In this document: one piece after another, positions 33,447 to 42,046 of the stretch
How the letters are laid out: the number at the start of each line of letters is the position of its first letter
Position numbering within the stretch: position 1 is the first letter of the stretch
DNA from: HGM04593 sp045588485
GTDB taxonomy: Bacteria; Bacteroidota; Bacteroidia; Bacteroidales; Bacteroidaceae
NCBI GenBank assembly: GCA_045588485.1
Contig: JAZNEI010000014.1
Coordinates: forward strand, 1-64,000
Reading direction: 5' to 3'
Length of the DNA stretch: 64,000 nucleotides
Notes under the pieces: model-generated
What the model was told of the DNA's origin: nothing
The model's input: the letters and a program-made list of their open reading frames with translations, nothing else
The model's database searches: none
Program-made: the position numbers and the translations under genes

Positions 33447-33695
33447 CAAGCAGAATAAAGAAACCACCTTACCACATAGCTCTCCGCTACGGGTTTGGTG
33501 GTTTAATAGTTTGGTACGTTCATCAAAGGGACTGGCCGCAATGATTACTTATACCTTGCTATTCTTCCAATAAAATATAGACGCTCTTCTCCCTTTCCAT
33601 ATCTTACCAGGTATATAATTGTTTTTATTGTTTGTTAGTTGCTATGTCCCCTCTCTAAAGGCCGGACTATAGTTCTTTCTATTTATAAGGTTTTA
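33446..33695 (+). repeat. ~250-bp direct repeat, right copy
   Basis: Same order of conserved blocks as 30190-30445, beginning ACAAGCAGAATAAAG and ending near ATAGTTCTTTCTATTTATAAGG. It starts just after the end of the FISUMP gene, so the cargo lies exactly between the two copies. 33696-33887 beyond it holds no gene. Confidence 0.75.
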
Positions 33696-33887
33696 GAGAG
33701 ATTTGAGACGGTAGAAATTTATAAAAAATATGGTATAAATTTTGCGGCTTATATGTAGCCAATTTATTAAAGATTGATTATTTTTGTACATAGGCGTTCT
33801 TTTAAATAATCACAATTTATCTGTAATACAAACAATTACAGAAGAATAACAAATATGCCCCGTATCATTTCTACATCAATTAAGTTA

Positions 33888-34054
33888 GTATGACCGACAC
33901 TATGGGCCGTATGCACTCAGACGCACAGTTCGCAGGTTCTTCATCGGTTCCCGCACACGTCGAGATGATGGGCTTCCTCGGCATCGGTAACAACCCTATG
34001 GTTGGTGCTACTGTTGCTATCGCCGTTGATATTGCATCGGTGCTTGCAAAGTAA
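33888..34054 (+). pseudogene. GGGtGRT gene 3'-end fragment, copy 3, uninterrupted
   Basis: 167 bp aligning without gaps to 25297-25463, with seven differences, all at third codon positions and all synonymous (ACC/ACT, TTT/TTC, CTT/CTC, GGT/GGC, GTA/GTT, ATC/ATT, GTT/GTG). It ends at the same TAA and is followed by a TGTCATTCCGAG repeat remnant and a terminator. There is no start codon or promoter for it. Confidence 0.92.
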
Positions 34055-34098
34055 TAAATGTCATTCCGAGCTAAGCGAGGAATCCAATAAACACTATA

Positions 34099-34134
34099 AT
34101 CTCCTGTAACTCTTGTAGTTACAGGAGATTTTTT
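34099..34134 (+). terminator. Terminator after GGGtGRT fragment copy 3
   Basis: 12-bp stem ATCTCCTGTAAC / GTTACAGGAGAT (34099-34110, 34118-34129) followed by TTTTTATTT. A terminator here fits this being the downstream end of a former complete gene. Confidence 0.88.
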
Positions 34135-34326
34135 ATTTATCATAATCGCCCCAAATAATAAAGATGGATTATCGGCACTACCCTATTCTACTAATCTGCT
34201 TTTGACAATGGACAACAAAATAGGAGGCAGATAATTAGTAAATAAGAACAAAAATAGGCTCTAATATATAAAGATGAAGTATGGCCGCTGTATTTGTTGC
34301 TCTTGTTATCTCAGCATATTATTTCT

Positions 34327-34644
34327 TTAATCTGTTTCGCAAGCATAAACGTATATTGAATGACTATTTGTGCCATTGCCACCCCATGTGACATCACCGA
34401 TATAAAAACCTTCATTGTGAGCAACCTCCTCGACCTTTGCAGCCACCCGCCTATTAGCCGTCTGAGCGCAAAAAATAGCTCTTGGCGCATTATGACGACG
34501 AAGTCTTTCTTCTATATTTCCCGTCGCACCCACATAGACCTTCTGACGCTTAATCGGCCCTTCAAGTTCGGGGTTAAGTTTTATCATATAATCGACAATC
34601 TCCTCCGCACTCATTCTGCGGCAATCTTTAATATCAAGCTCCAT
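34327..34644 (-). CDS. Small GIY-YIG-like protein, intact copy
   Basis: A 105-residue protein with KVYVGATGNIEERLRRHN at about residues 35-52, resembling the GIY-YIG motif (x-YVGxTxN-xxR-xxxH), and a second half VAAKVEEVAHNEGFYIGDVT with SIYVYACETD. The glutamate normally found late in GIY-YIG domains may be in EEVAHNE. A homologous, frameshifted copy lies in inverted orientation at 29785-30101, with about 70 bp of matching upstream DNA (GTGCCGCGAAGATAATGG side here, to about 34735). Function unknown. Confidence 0.55.
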   Translation of the reverse strand: MELDIKDCRRMSAEEIVDYMIKLNPELEGPIKRQKVYVGATGNIEERLRRHNAPRAIFCAQTANRRVAAKVEEVAHNEGFYIGDVTWGGNGTNSHSIYVYACETD

Positions 34645-34944
34645 AATTTATTAATCTTATTTGTGCCGCGAAGATAATGGTACAAATAACCGAGGAGGTT
34701 GCAAAATTATCTTTTTCTGCTCTTCAGTTTATAATTCTCATTATTAACTGCATTATTGAAGAATAACAGATAAAATATTAATGCAAGAACATATTAATCA
34801 GAGGACAATTACTAAGCGAGAGCTGAAGAGTTCAATCCATTACTATAACTGTGACTGCTAAAAGTAAAGAGTCCGGTGCATTACCGAACTCTTTACCAAT
34901 ATAACCATTTACTACTCCATCCAACTCATTAGGATAGGCTGTAT
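34645..34944. other. Spacer right of the accessory region
   Basis: Holds the upstream arm of the inverted GIY-YIG repeat up to about 34735; beyond it only AT-rich sequence with no gene or clear hairpin. Confidence 0.5.
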
Positions 34945-37665
34945 TCATTTAACCAGCACCTTTGTACCATTGACAATGTAGAATCCGGTAGAGAGAGAAA
35001 TATTCTTCATACCCTCTACCACTGCGTCAAAAACCACACGTCCCGAGAGGTCGGCAACAGAGACATTGGTTGCACGCTCAGCCGAGACAACAATTCCACC
35101 ATCGACTACATCAACATCAATCTTTGACGATACTCCTATCTCCTTTATTCCTACAGTACCATTGGTATTCTCCATGCCTGCTTTCTGATATACACGTACC
35201 CAATCGAAACGGGTCTCATATACGTGATTAACGTCGGCATTGGCAGCCCAAGAGCCGTTACCCACACTCTGATTGAGAATGATGTGGAAATGCTTGTCGA
35301 AGGGCCACTGTCCCTGTGCAAGTTGCGAAGCGTCGGTCGATTTCTCGTATCGGCCAACCTCTTTTCCATCGACGAACCAAACGAGAGAGGTTTCGTCCCA
35401 TTCGAGTCCGTATGTATGATAACAGCTGAGGTCAACCGCAACATCATAGCTCGACTTGGGATTGTTCTTCTGTCCAAGGTCGTAGGTCCAATTAGAGTGT
35501 ACGGTGTGCCAAGAACGGTTCTGCGCATCTATAGTCTCCCAAATATCAATCTCACCGCAGTCGGGCCACCCTGCACTCTGATTTTCGGGCATCATCCAAA
35601 ATGCTGGGAAGTTACCAGTCCAGGGGTTAGAGAAGATACGCGCCTCGATATATCCGTATGTGAATCCAAAGAGACGGTGGCTCTTTATACCGCCTGTTAT
35701 CATCGGAACATTATCGGTGCTTCTGTCGGGATTGGGAATAGCACGTGCCACAAGGTCACCACCCTGCTGATAGATTACCTCTTTGCTGTCGCTGAGCCAA
35801 CGGTTCCACGTTGCACCCTGACGCTGACAACGCATCCACTTGCTTTTTGTGGGCTGTGTACCATCCTCGGCGTTGAACTCATCGCTGAACACAAGACGAT
35901 ACTCGGCAGCATCGCTCTCTGAAAAGTCGATATATACCTCGACATCACCGTTTACGCTATCGGCCGGAATCGAGAAACGATGCGAAGCTGGAGAATACTC
36001 GCTCCACTGTATATTGCCGTTCAGATACTGAGGACCTGAGAGATTATGACCGTGCTTAACACGCACATTGCTTGCCACGTAACCCTTAGCCACAGGTACT
36101 CCTGCAATATTAATCTTGGTAGAAGCTGGCACTTTAGCCGGCAGTGCACTATTGTTCATACCATATATATTACCGTTTGTCGAGAATAGTCTGAGCGACT
36201 TATTTCCGCGAACGATATTCAGCAAGAAATCTACCACTGCTCCATTATTCGTTGTAATATCGGCACCACCATCCGGGTTAATATTGTTTGCATCCAATTT
36301 CAGACGCACACGATACACGCCATCGGCAATTATCAAGGGGAGTTCAAATGCAGGCAGAGTCTTTCCCTTAGCCTCTACCGCTTCACCTACACTGTTCTTG
36401 CCATTATAATATGTATAGGCAACAAGCTCGCTCGACTGCGCAGGAACACCGGCATCGGTAATCATAGGAGTAAACAGACCATCGTTGTTAAGGTCGATAT
36501 AAAGATAGTAGTCGAGCGCCTCGCGGTTATCCTCGACATTCACATTGAATACCATCGAATTGGGAACGGTTACGTGCGTTGCAGTCTTATCGAAATAGAT
36601 ATTGTCGCCGCTTACCGACACATTACGTTTTCTTGTTCCCGAAGTGATATTTATCTTTCCTGTATATGCCGAAAGTCCCTTTGCCTCCTTATCGAAAGAG
36701 AGGCTGTAGATACCATCGGACGAACCGCTTGACTGTGCAAGGTCGACACTGATTCTTACGTCGCCATCGATATACTCGGCAGGAATTTCATATTCATTGC
36801 CTTTGATAAGGAATCCGGGAATTGTAACATCACTATACTGTGCTACACCGTGAATGAGCGAGTCTCCATCGAGATTATGTCCGTGACGAATGGTAATTGT
36901 ATTGCACACATAACCCTCGTTAGGTACGATTTTCACTGTTAGAGGAGTACCGAATTTATGCGAGTAACCTGTTAGCGCCTTTCCGTCGGTAGTGGTTAGA
37001 GTACCATTGTTACATTTAGCCTCAATGCCACACTTATCGCTGTGGATATTAAGTCTGACATCACAAATAGCACCACCGTTCTTTAAAATTCCGTTGCCAT
37101 CCTCGGGACGACCGGCAGGGTCGATAGATGCCCAATCGACCTTGTAACGCATACGGTAGAACCCGTTCTTCAGGTTCTCGGGAATAATAAACGAGGGAGG
37201 ATTAAGCACATTGGAATCATCAACCCTGCGACCTGCACTATTATAACCCTCGCCCGAGCCAAGCTCCTTCTCGGCATACGAGAAAGCCATAATATCGCTA
37301 CCCTCGGGGATTGATGCGTTCTCGCCAAGAGTAGCCTCGAAGCTACCGTCCTGCCCGCAGTCGAGGTAGACAAAGCCGTGCATCCAATCACCTGAGAAAC
37401 CGAATTTAGCAGTCACCGTCTCACCTGCTTTTGCACTGAAAGTAGGAGTGTCCACCAGCGAATAGACCTTTAAGGGAGCAGGTAGCGATATTGTCTGACT
37501 ATTCAAAGATACCGAATTAAGACGGCGCGAAGCGTGAGTATAATTCTGATTCTTATTGAAGTTGATAGGATAATCGTCACCTGCCGCGACAACAGGCGGA
37601 ATTCCAAGAAGCACCAGCGCAAGGGCAAGCAGCCACCCTCGGCTGCCAAAAAGAGTTTTTTTCAT
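34945..37665 (-). CDS. Secreted GH16 beta-glucanase (laminarinase type) with N-terminal repeats and sorting-like tail
   Basis: A 906-residue protein: Sec signal (1-28), two GEVED-like beta domains (about 40-320 and 325-580, each with a VYLDCGQDGSFE or YLYIDLNNDGLF calcium-binding-type turn), and a GH16 catalytic domain at about 600-845 (YRLVFSDEFN, AFWMMPENQSAGWPDCGEID). The catalytic pair lies in GEIDIWETID near residue 705, the GH16 E-x-D-x-x-E pattern. The end GFYIVNGTKVLVK is a type IX-like tail shared with the two LRR proteins. It probably cleaves beta-1,3-glucans outside the cell. No SusC/D pair is adjacent, so it is not in a typical polysaccharide locus. Confidence 0.9.
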   Translation of the reverse strand: MKKTLFGSRGWLLALALVLLGIPPVVAAGDDYPINFNKNQNYTHASRRLNSVSLNSQTISLPAPLKVYSLVDTPTFSAKAGETVTAKFGFSGDWMHGFVYLDCGQDGSFEATLGENASIPEGSDIMAFSYAEKELGSGEGYNSAGRRVDDSNVLNPPSFIIPENLKNGFYRMRYKVDWASIDPAGRPEDGNGILKNGGAICDVRLNIHSDKCGIEAKCNNGTLTTTDGKALTGYSHKFGTPLTVKIVPNEGYVCNTITIRHGHNLDGDSLIHGVAQYSDVTIPGFLIKGNEYEIPAEYIDGDVRISVDLAQSSGSSDGIYSLSFDKEAKGLSAYTGKINITSGTRKRNVSVSGDNIYFDKTATHVTVPNSMVFNVNVEDNREALDYYLYIDLNNDGLFTPMITDAGVPAQSSELVAYTYYNGKNSVGEAVEAKGKTLPAFELPLIIADGVYRVRLKLDANNINPDGGADITTNNGAVVDFLLNIVRGNKSLRLFSTNGNIYGMNNSALPAKVPASTKINIAGVPVAKGYVASNVRVKHGHNLSGPQYLNGNIQWSEYSPASHRFSIPADSVNGDVEVYIDFSESDAAEYRLVFSDEFNAEDGTQPTKSKWMRCQRQGATWNRWLSDSKEVIYQQGGDLVARAIPNPDRSTDNVPMITGGIKSHRLFGFTYGYIEARIFSNPWTGNFPAFWMMPENQSAGWPDCGEIDIWETIDAQNRSWHTVHSNWTYDLGQKNNPKSSYDVAVDLSCYHTYGLEWDETSLVWFVDGKEVGRYEKSTDASQLAQGQWPFDKHFHIILNQSVGNGSWAANADVNHVYETRFDWVRVYQKAGMENTNGTVGIKEIGVSSKIDVDVVDGGIVVSAERATNVSVADLSGRVVFDAVVEGMKNISLSTGFYIVNGTKVLVK

Positions 37666-37789
37666 AGAATTGATATTTAAAAATTAGCTAATTTTCGTAG
37701 TACAGCAACGAATCACATCGCGCTTTGCGCGAAGGTACAGAAAAACAAGCAAATATAATCACAAACTTACAAAATAATATCAACCTTAC

Positions 37790-37850
37790 TTGTTTTTACA
37801 GCGAGTGCAGTGTATGTTCGCGGTTTACAGCGAAAATTAAATAGACAATA
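37790..37850. repeat. Unit C fragment of the dispersed repeat, copy 4
   Basis: CAGCGAGTGCAGTGTATGTT followed by CGCGGTTT matches the unit C core (GCGAGTGCAGTCTATTTTCG) of copies 2 and 3 with a few changes. The rest of 37666-37908 holds no gene. Confidence 0.55.
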
Positions 37851-37908
37851 ACATTTCTATCCACTTTCACCAATTATAGTGCAAAAAACCTCTATGAAAA
37901 TTATTTAC

Positions 37909-37995
37909 AAGTGTGCAATTTTTGCACACTTTTTGCAAAAAACAGACGATTTTCGAAAATTCTCTTGCAACCACAAAGTGCTGAAACTACCTTTA
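37909..37995 (+). promoter_or_regulatory. Operator and promoter of the FtsX-type permease operon
   Basis: Perfect 10-bp inverted arms AAGTGTGCAA (37909-37918) and TTGCACACTT (37922-37931) around TTT lie 33 bp upstream of CTTG (37964-37967), which is 20 bp from TACCTTTA (37988-37995). A dimeric regulator at this position could be an activator. Confidence 0.6.
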
Positions 37996-38014
37996 CAGTA
38001 AAAAAAGGGCAATT

Positions 38015-40414
38015 ATGACAATTATAAAAAAAGCATTTTCGGCACTCTCGCGCTACAAACTTTTCACCGCACTTAATGTGCTTGGACTAACCATTGTACT
38101 CACCGTTGTATATATTCTTTTAATTCCTGTATATAATTCCCTCACCTGGAACAGAGGGATAAAAGACTGCGACCGCATTTATGTACTGACACACAACTTT
38201 AGACCATCGGAGCCTGAGTCGGAGTTTTTTCCACAGGGAATGGTGCGTCTGCTGTGCGACGATAATCCCTACGTCGAGTGTTACAGCCACAAATTAGACA
38301 ACGAATATCTATTTGTAGACAACAGAGTAATCGGTTGTCTGCCACTGCGACGCGAACATATTAATCTATACAGTCCCAAGATTACCGCCGGTAGCTGGGA
38401 GAGATTATTTGAATATGACGGTTGCGCTGTATCGTGCTCATACGCAAAAAAGCAGAGGCTGAACATAGGCGACACAATAAAGCTATCGGACGATGCATCC
38501 TACAGTAAAATAGTGTCGGCAATATTCAAGGATTTTCCCAAAAACAGCCAATGGGGACTTGTTGAGATAATAAGAGACGGTAGCCAAGAATATGATATTT
38601 ACGGGCAACAATGGAACGTTATGTATAGCCCCCTGCTCGTTAAGTTACATAAAGATACCCAAGAGAATGAGTTTCTTAACCACTTTATAATGCGCGTAAA
38701 AGAGCTGAAAGTCAACGAGTATTTCATAAAAGACCTTACAACCGAGAATGTAGAGCAATTTATTCACCTTACACCCTTAGACGAGATATACTTTACACCA
38801 CAAATTGGCAACAACAGCCATTTCTTTAGAGGTCGATTGGATGATACCCTACTTATGATGACATTGGCTATAATTTTGTTTGCGATAGCCTTTATAAACT
38901 ATTTTAACCTATTCACAGCAATTATCCCGTGGCGCATACGCAGCATAAACACACAGAAGATAATGGGCGCATATACAATGCAACTGCGTAGCGAATTACT
39001 GGTAGAAAGCCTTATATTAGTTATTGCATCACTATTTTTCTCATATATAGCCATAAACTATCTAAGCGACACCAATACTTTCCGTTTATGGAGTTCAACA
39101 GGTCTGCTACCCTCGAATAATATCGACGTTACAATTATCATCGTAAGCGCATCTGTGGTAACAGCTCTGTTTGCGGCCTTCTACCCCACGTGGTACATAA
39201 CATCGTTCACACCCTCCTTTGTGCTTAAAGGAAGATTTGCAGCAACAGCTTCGGGAAAACAGTTGCGTTACGCACTTGTATGTCTGCAATTCGTAGCATC
39301 GTTCTTTTTTGTAACAGCAGGCTTTCTTACCTATCAGCAATTCAACGGCCGTAGCAATAGCGATTGGGGAATATGCTTCGATAATATATACCAATATAGT
39401 ATACACCACAATATAGAGTACGATATTACACCACAGATGCTACCCACTGTTTATAACCGATTCAAAAGTTGTGAACAGGTCGAAGAGGTAACATTTATGC
39501 ACACGAGTTTCACTAATTACAACGGACTCATTAAAACCACATTCCACAATCATCCCGACAAGGAGAAACGAGAGAATAAGTTCAACTTTGTGCACGTATA
39601 TCACAATTTTATAGAAACGATGGGCATTGATATTATATCGGGTCGAGGATTTAACAGCGACGACACACAGAAAGCTCCGGTGGCGATTATAAACGAGGCT
39701 ATGCAAAAGGAGTTTAATATCGGAATAGGAGATATGCTGCGCATATACGAAAGAGGTATCGACGACCGCGCTGCGATTGTCGGTATCTGCCGCGACTTTT
39801 ACCACCACGACCTGCACCAGAGCATCGAACCATTGGCACTTATACACTCACCCAAAGTCCCTCTTAATGAATCTCTAATTAAAACAACCGAAGAGTGCAA
39901 TCTCACACACCTAAACAATAGTATTACGAGCGAATTAAAAAATCTTGAGCCGAATACCAGCCTTGCTATCCCCGTTTTTCAGTTAAAAACAAAGATAGAG
40001 GATATTTGGCTCAGTGCCGAACAGTATATAATTAAGATACTGATTCCCATTAGTATAACAGCTGTCATAGTTGCATTGCTCGGAGTATTTGGGCTTGTGG
40101 CACTCGAGACGCGCTACCGTCGCAAGGAGATTGCCATACGCCGAGTAAACGGCGCACTTGTTAAAGATATACTTATGTTGTTCAACAAACAATTTCTATA
40201 TATACTTATAGGATGTTTCATCTTCACCATTCCACTGCTTATATACGCCTTTGAGCAGTGGCAGCAGGATTTTGCACAAAAAATACCGCTGAACGTGTGG
40301 CCGTTTGCTGTCTCATTTTTCCTTGTGGCATTGCTCACCGCTGCCATTATAACCATAGGCGCTTGGCGAGTGGTAACACAGAATCCAATCGAGGTGATTG
40401 GTAATGGGGAATAA
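38015..40414 (+). CDS. ABC transporter permease, FtsX/MacB type
   Basis: A 799-residue inner-membrane protein with the double-module layout of Bacteroidota FtsX-like permeases: a first TM (about 22-42), a periplasmic MacB-core-like domain, three TMs (about 285-405), a break, TM at 420-440, a second periplasmic domain (about 445-660; IISGRGFNSDDTQ, VGICRDFYHHDLHQSIEP), and three final TMs with RYRRKEIAIRRVNGA, the coupling helix that contacts the ATPase. No ATP-binding gene is adjacent, so the ATPase is encoded elsewhere. Substrate unknown. It leads an ECF sigma factor and a membrane protein. Confidence 0.85.
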   Translation: MTIIKKAFSALSRYKLFTALNVLGLTIVLTVVYILLIPVYNSLTWNRGIKDCDRIYVLTHNFRPSEPESEFFPQGMVRLLCDDNPYVECYSHKLDNEYLFVDNRVIGCLPLRREHINLYSPKITAGSWERLFEYDGCAVSCSYAKKQRLNIGDTIKLSDDASYSKIVSAIFKDFPKNSQWGLVEIIRDGSQEYDIYGQQWNVMYSPLLVKLHKDTQENEFLNHFIMRVKELKVNEYFIKDLTTENVEQFIHLTPLDEIYFTPQIGNNSHFFRGRLDDTLLMMTLAIILFAIAFINYFNLFTAIIPWRIRSINTQKIMGAYTMQLRSELLVESLILVIASLFFSYIAINYLSDTNTFRLWSSTGLLPSNNIDVTIIIVSASVVTALFAAFYPTWYITSFTPSFVLKGRFAATASGKQLRYALVCLQFVASFFFVTAGFLTYQQFNGRSNSDWGICFDNIYQYSIHHNIEYDITPQMLPTVYNRFKSCEQVEEVTFMHTSFTNYNGLIKTTFHNHPDKEKRENKFNFVHVYHNFIETMGIDIISGRGFNSDDTQKAPVAIINEAMQKEFNIGIGDMLRIYERGIDDRAAIVGICRDFYHHDLHQSIEPLALIHSPKVPLNESLIKTTEECNLTHLNNSITSELKNLEPNTSLAIPVFQLKTKIEDIWLSAEQYIIKILIPISITAVIVALLGVFGLVALETRYRRKEIAIRRVNGALVKDILMLFNKQFLYILIGCFIFTIPLLIYAFEQWQQDFAQKIPLNVWPFAVSFFLVALLTAAIITIGAWRVVTQNPIEVIGNGE

Positions 40415-40431
40415 ATGGTACAAAAAATCCA

Positions 40432-40470
40432 AGCAAACACTTTTTTTTTACTTGTTTGCTGAAAGTTTTT
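40432..40470 (+). terminator. Terminator after the permease gene
   Basis: 8-bp stem AGCAAACA / TGTTTGCT around a T-rich loop, then GAAAGTTTTTCT. A moderate terminator; read-through to the sigma gene is possible. Confidence 0.6.
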
Positions 40471-40511
40471 CTCCTTTCCTGTGTCTAAGTTGGTAGAAAA
40501 CGAATAAACCG

Positions 40512-40994
40512 ATGGAGAATATTGAAGCAAAATTTACAGCAATGGTAAAAGAACACAGCAAGACAATATATACAGTCTGCTACTTCTTTTCCAACGACAG
40601 AGAAGAGGTCAACGACCTTTTCCAAGAGATTCTGATTAATCTGTGGCGTGGGTTTCCCAATTTCCGCGGAGAGAGTAACCCCAAGACCTGGATATGGCGT
40701 GTCAGCCTCAACACCTGCAGCAATGTTGAGAGAAAAAAGAGAAGCAGTGTACCCACCATACCTCTTTTGGTCGACATCGACCTGTACAACGATGACGACG
40801 AGCACAGCCGACAGATTCAGATGCTGTACGAGAGAATAAACCGACTCGAAGTCTTTGATAGAGCCATCATTCTTCTTTGGCTGGAGAATATGAGCTATCG
40901 CGACATAGCCAACGTAGTAGGTATAAGCCTCTCCAATGTCACCACCCGTTTATTCCGTATTAAAGAACAACTTAAAAAGATGTCAAACAAGTAA
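40512..40994 (+). CDS. ECF-type RNA polymerase sigma factor
   Basis: A 160-residue sigma factor. Region 2: YFFSNDREEVNDLFQEILIN and NPKTWIWRVSLNTCSN (residues 25-78). Region 4: FDRAIILLWLENMSYRDIAN and VVGISLSNVTTRLFRIKEQL (about 115-155). The membrane protein 12 bp downstream takes the place normally held by an anti-sigma factor. Confidence 0.9.
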   Translation: MENIEAKFTAMVKEHSKTIYTVCYFFSNDREEVNDLFQEILINLWRGFPNFRGESNPKTWIWRVSLNTCSNVERKKRSSVPTIPLLVDIDLYNDDDEHSRQIQMLYERINRLEVFDRAIILLWLENMSYRDIANVVGISLSNVTTRLFRIKEQLKKMSNK

Positions 40995-41006
40995 AAACAA
41001 AAGAGT

Positions 41007-41723
41007 ATGATACAGCAACCCATCAACAATAGCGAAATTGAAAACTCTAAGGAGCAATTCAATCTGTTTGATGTAGAACTCGATAAAAAACGCACTATTA
41101 CCGAGGATAGCAAAGAACAAAATGCCACAACTGCCCCACCCTCAAACAATAGCGAGTTGGACATTCTAAAGGAACAATTCGGACTACTCAACGCCAAACT
41201 TGATAAGCAGCTGATTCTTAACGAAGGGATAATAAACGATTCGATTAAAGAGAAGCTGTCACACATCGAAAAATGGTATCGCAACCGATTTATAGTTTCT
41301 CTTGTGTCGGCACCCATAGTGAGCGTAGTATTTATGTTTATGTACATAGGACAGGGCGCGGAATACTGGGGATTCAGCCTATATATTCTTGCTGTAGGAG
41401 CACTGGAGTATTATCTTAACCGCAAGAGCTATAATAAGCTTGACGTGAAAAACCTCACATCTCTAAGTATGACCGAGGCAGCCGAGAACATTGCCCGACA
41501 CAAACAGATGCGTTCGCGCACAAACAGAATTATGGCAATTCCTCTTATACTTCTGATTGCCTGGACAATACTCATCGCAAGTGATTTTGTTTGGAAACCT
41601 TTTGTGACTATACTTACCGTATCCTCGATAACCCTCTCCATCATTTGGGGCATACAACAAGAGAAAACCAACAGGAAACATCTCGAAGAGATTCTCAGGA
41701 TGATAAAGAACCTTAGAGGATAA
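41007..41723 (+). CDS. Membrane protein following an ECF sigma gene (possible anti-sigma role)
   Basis: A 238-residue protein I do not recognise. The N-terminal part has an internal repeat (SEIENSKEQFNLFDVELDKK and SELDILKEQFGLLNAKLDKQ), charged and helical. Four TM segments follow at about 98-115, 120-135, 175-192 and 197-214, and a basic C-terminus ends EEILRMIKNLRG. The cytoplasmic N-terminus and position 12 bp after the sigma gene fit a membrane anchor for the sigma factor, but no anti-sigma domain (ZAS) is visible. Confidence 0.6.
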   Translation: MIQQPINNSEIENSKEQFNLFDVELDKKRTITEDSKEQNATTAPPSNNSELDILKEQFGLLNAKLDKQLILNEGIINDSIKEKLSHIEKWYRNRFIVSLVSAPIVSVVFMFMYIGQGAEYWGFSLYILAVGALEYYLNRKSYNKLDVKNLTSLSMTEAAENIARHKQMRSRTNRIMAIPLILLIAWTILIASDFVWKPFVTILTVSSITLSIIWGIQQEKTNRKHLEEILRMIKNLRG

Positions 41724-41732
41724 AAAAAGAAT

Positions 41733-41766
41733 ATCCCCATACGATTCAAATTTTTCGTATGGGGAT
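41733..41766 (-). terminator. Terminator between converging genes
   Basis: 12-bp stem ATCCCCATACGA / TCGTATGGGGAT with a 10-nt loop; the minus-strand side continues ATTCTTTTTTT, so it chiefly ends the minus-strand transcript. Confidence 0.85.
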
Positions 41767-41770
41767 AATG

Positions 41771-41995
41771 TCAGTTCAGTAACAGTTCCTGTGCCCTACC
41801 CTCTATTGCATTGCATACTCTGAAGTTACGGGCAAAATTTTTGATGAACTCTAAAGAGTTTTTCGATGGCGTAAGTTCTTTCTCGCTATACAAAGCCTCT
41901 TCTGTTACTTTCTCATTAAATCTAAAATTCCGAGTAAAAATATCATCCATAGGCAATCTATTATTAATACCTTCTGATATAATAACGCACACCAA
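41771..41995 (-). CDS. Small hypothetical protein downstream of an ECF sigma factor
   Basis: A 74-codon frame on the sigma gene's strand, 51 bp downstream, ending in LTPSKNSLEFIKNFARNFRV and CNAIEGRAQELLLN. The start may be the internal MDDIFTRNF (about 59 residues). Charged, no TM, no known domain. Its end coincides with the terminator, and the composition looks coding, which supports a real gene. Confidence 0.55.
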   Translation of the reverse strand: MVCVIISEGINNRLPMDDIFTRNFRFNEKVTEEALYSEKELTPSKNSLEFIKNFARNFRVCNAIEGRAQELLLN

Positions 41996-42046
41996 AGAGA
42001 TATATTATATCTACCGACGATATTTTTACACAAAAAATATAGTTTA

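Noticed and set aside
25297..34054. Diversity-generating retroelement (template/variable repeats) as the explanation for the repeated gene 3' ends
   Set aside because: Differences are synonymous third-position changes and not adenine-targeted; no reverse transcriptase is present.
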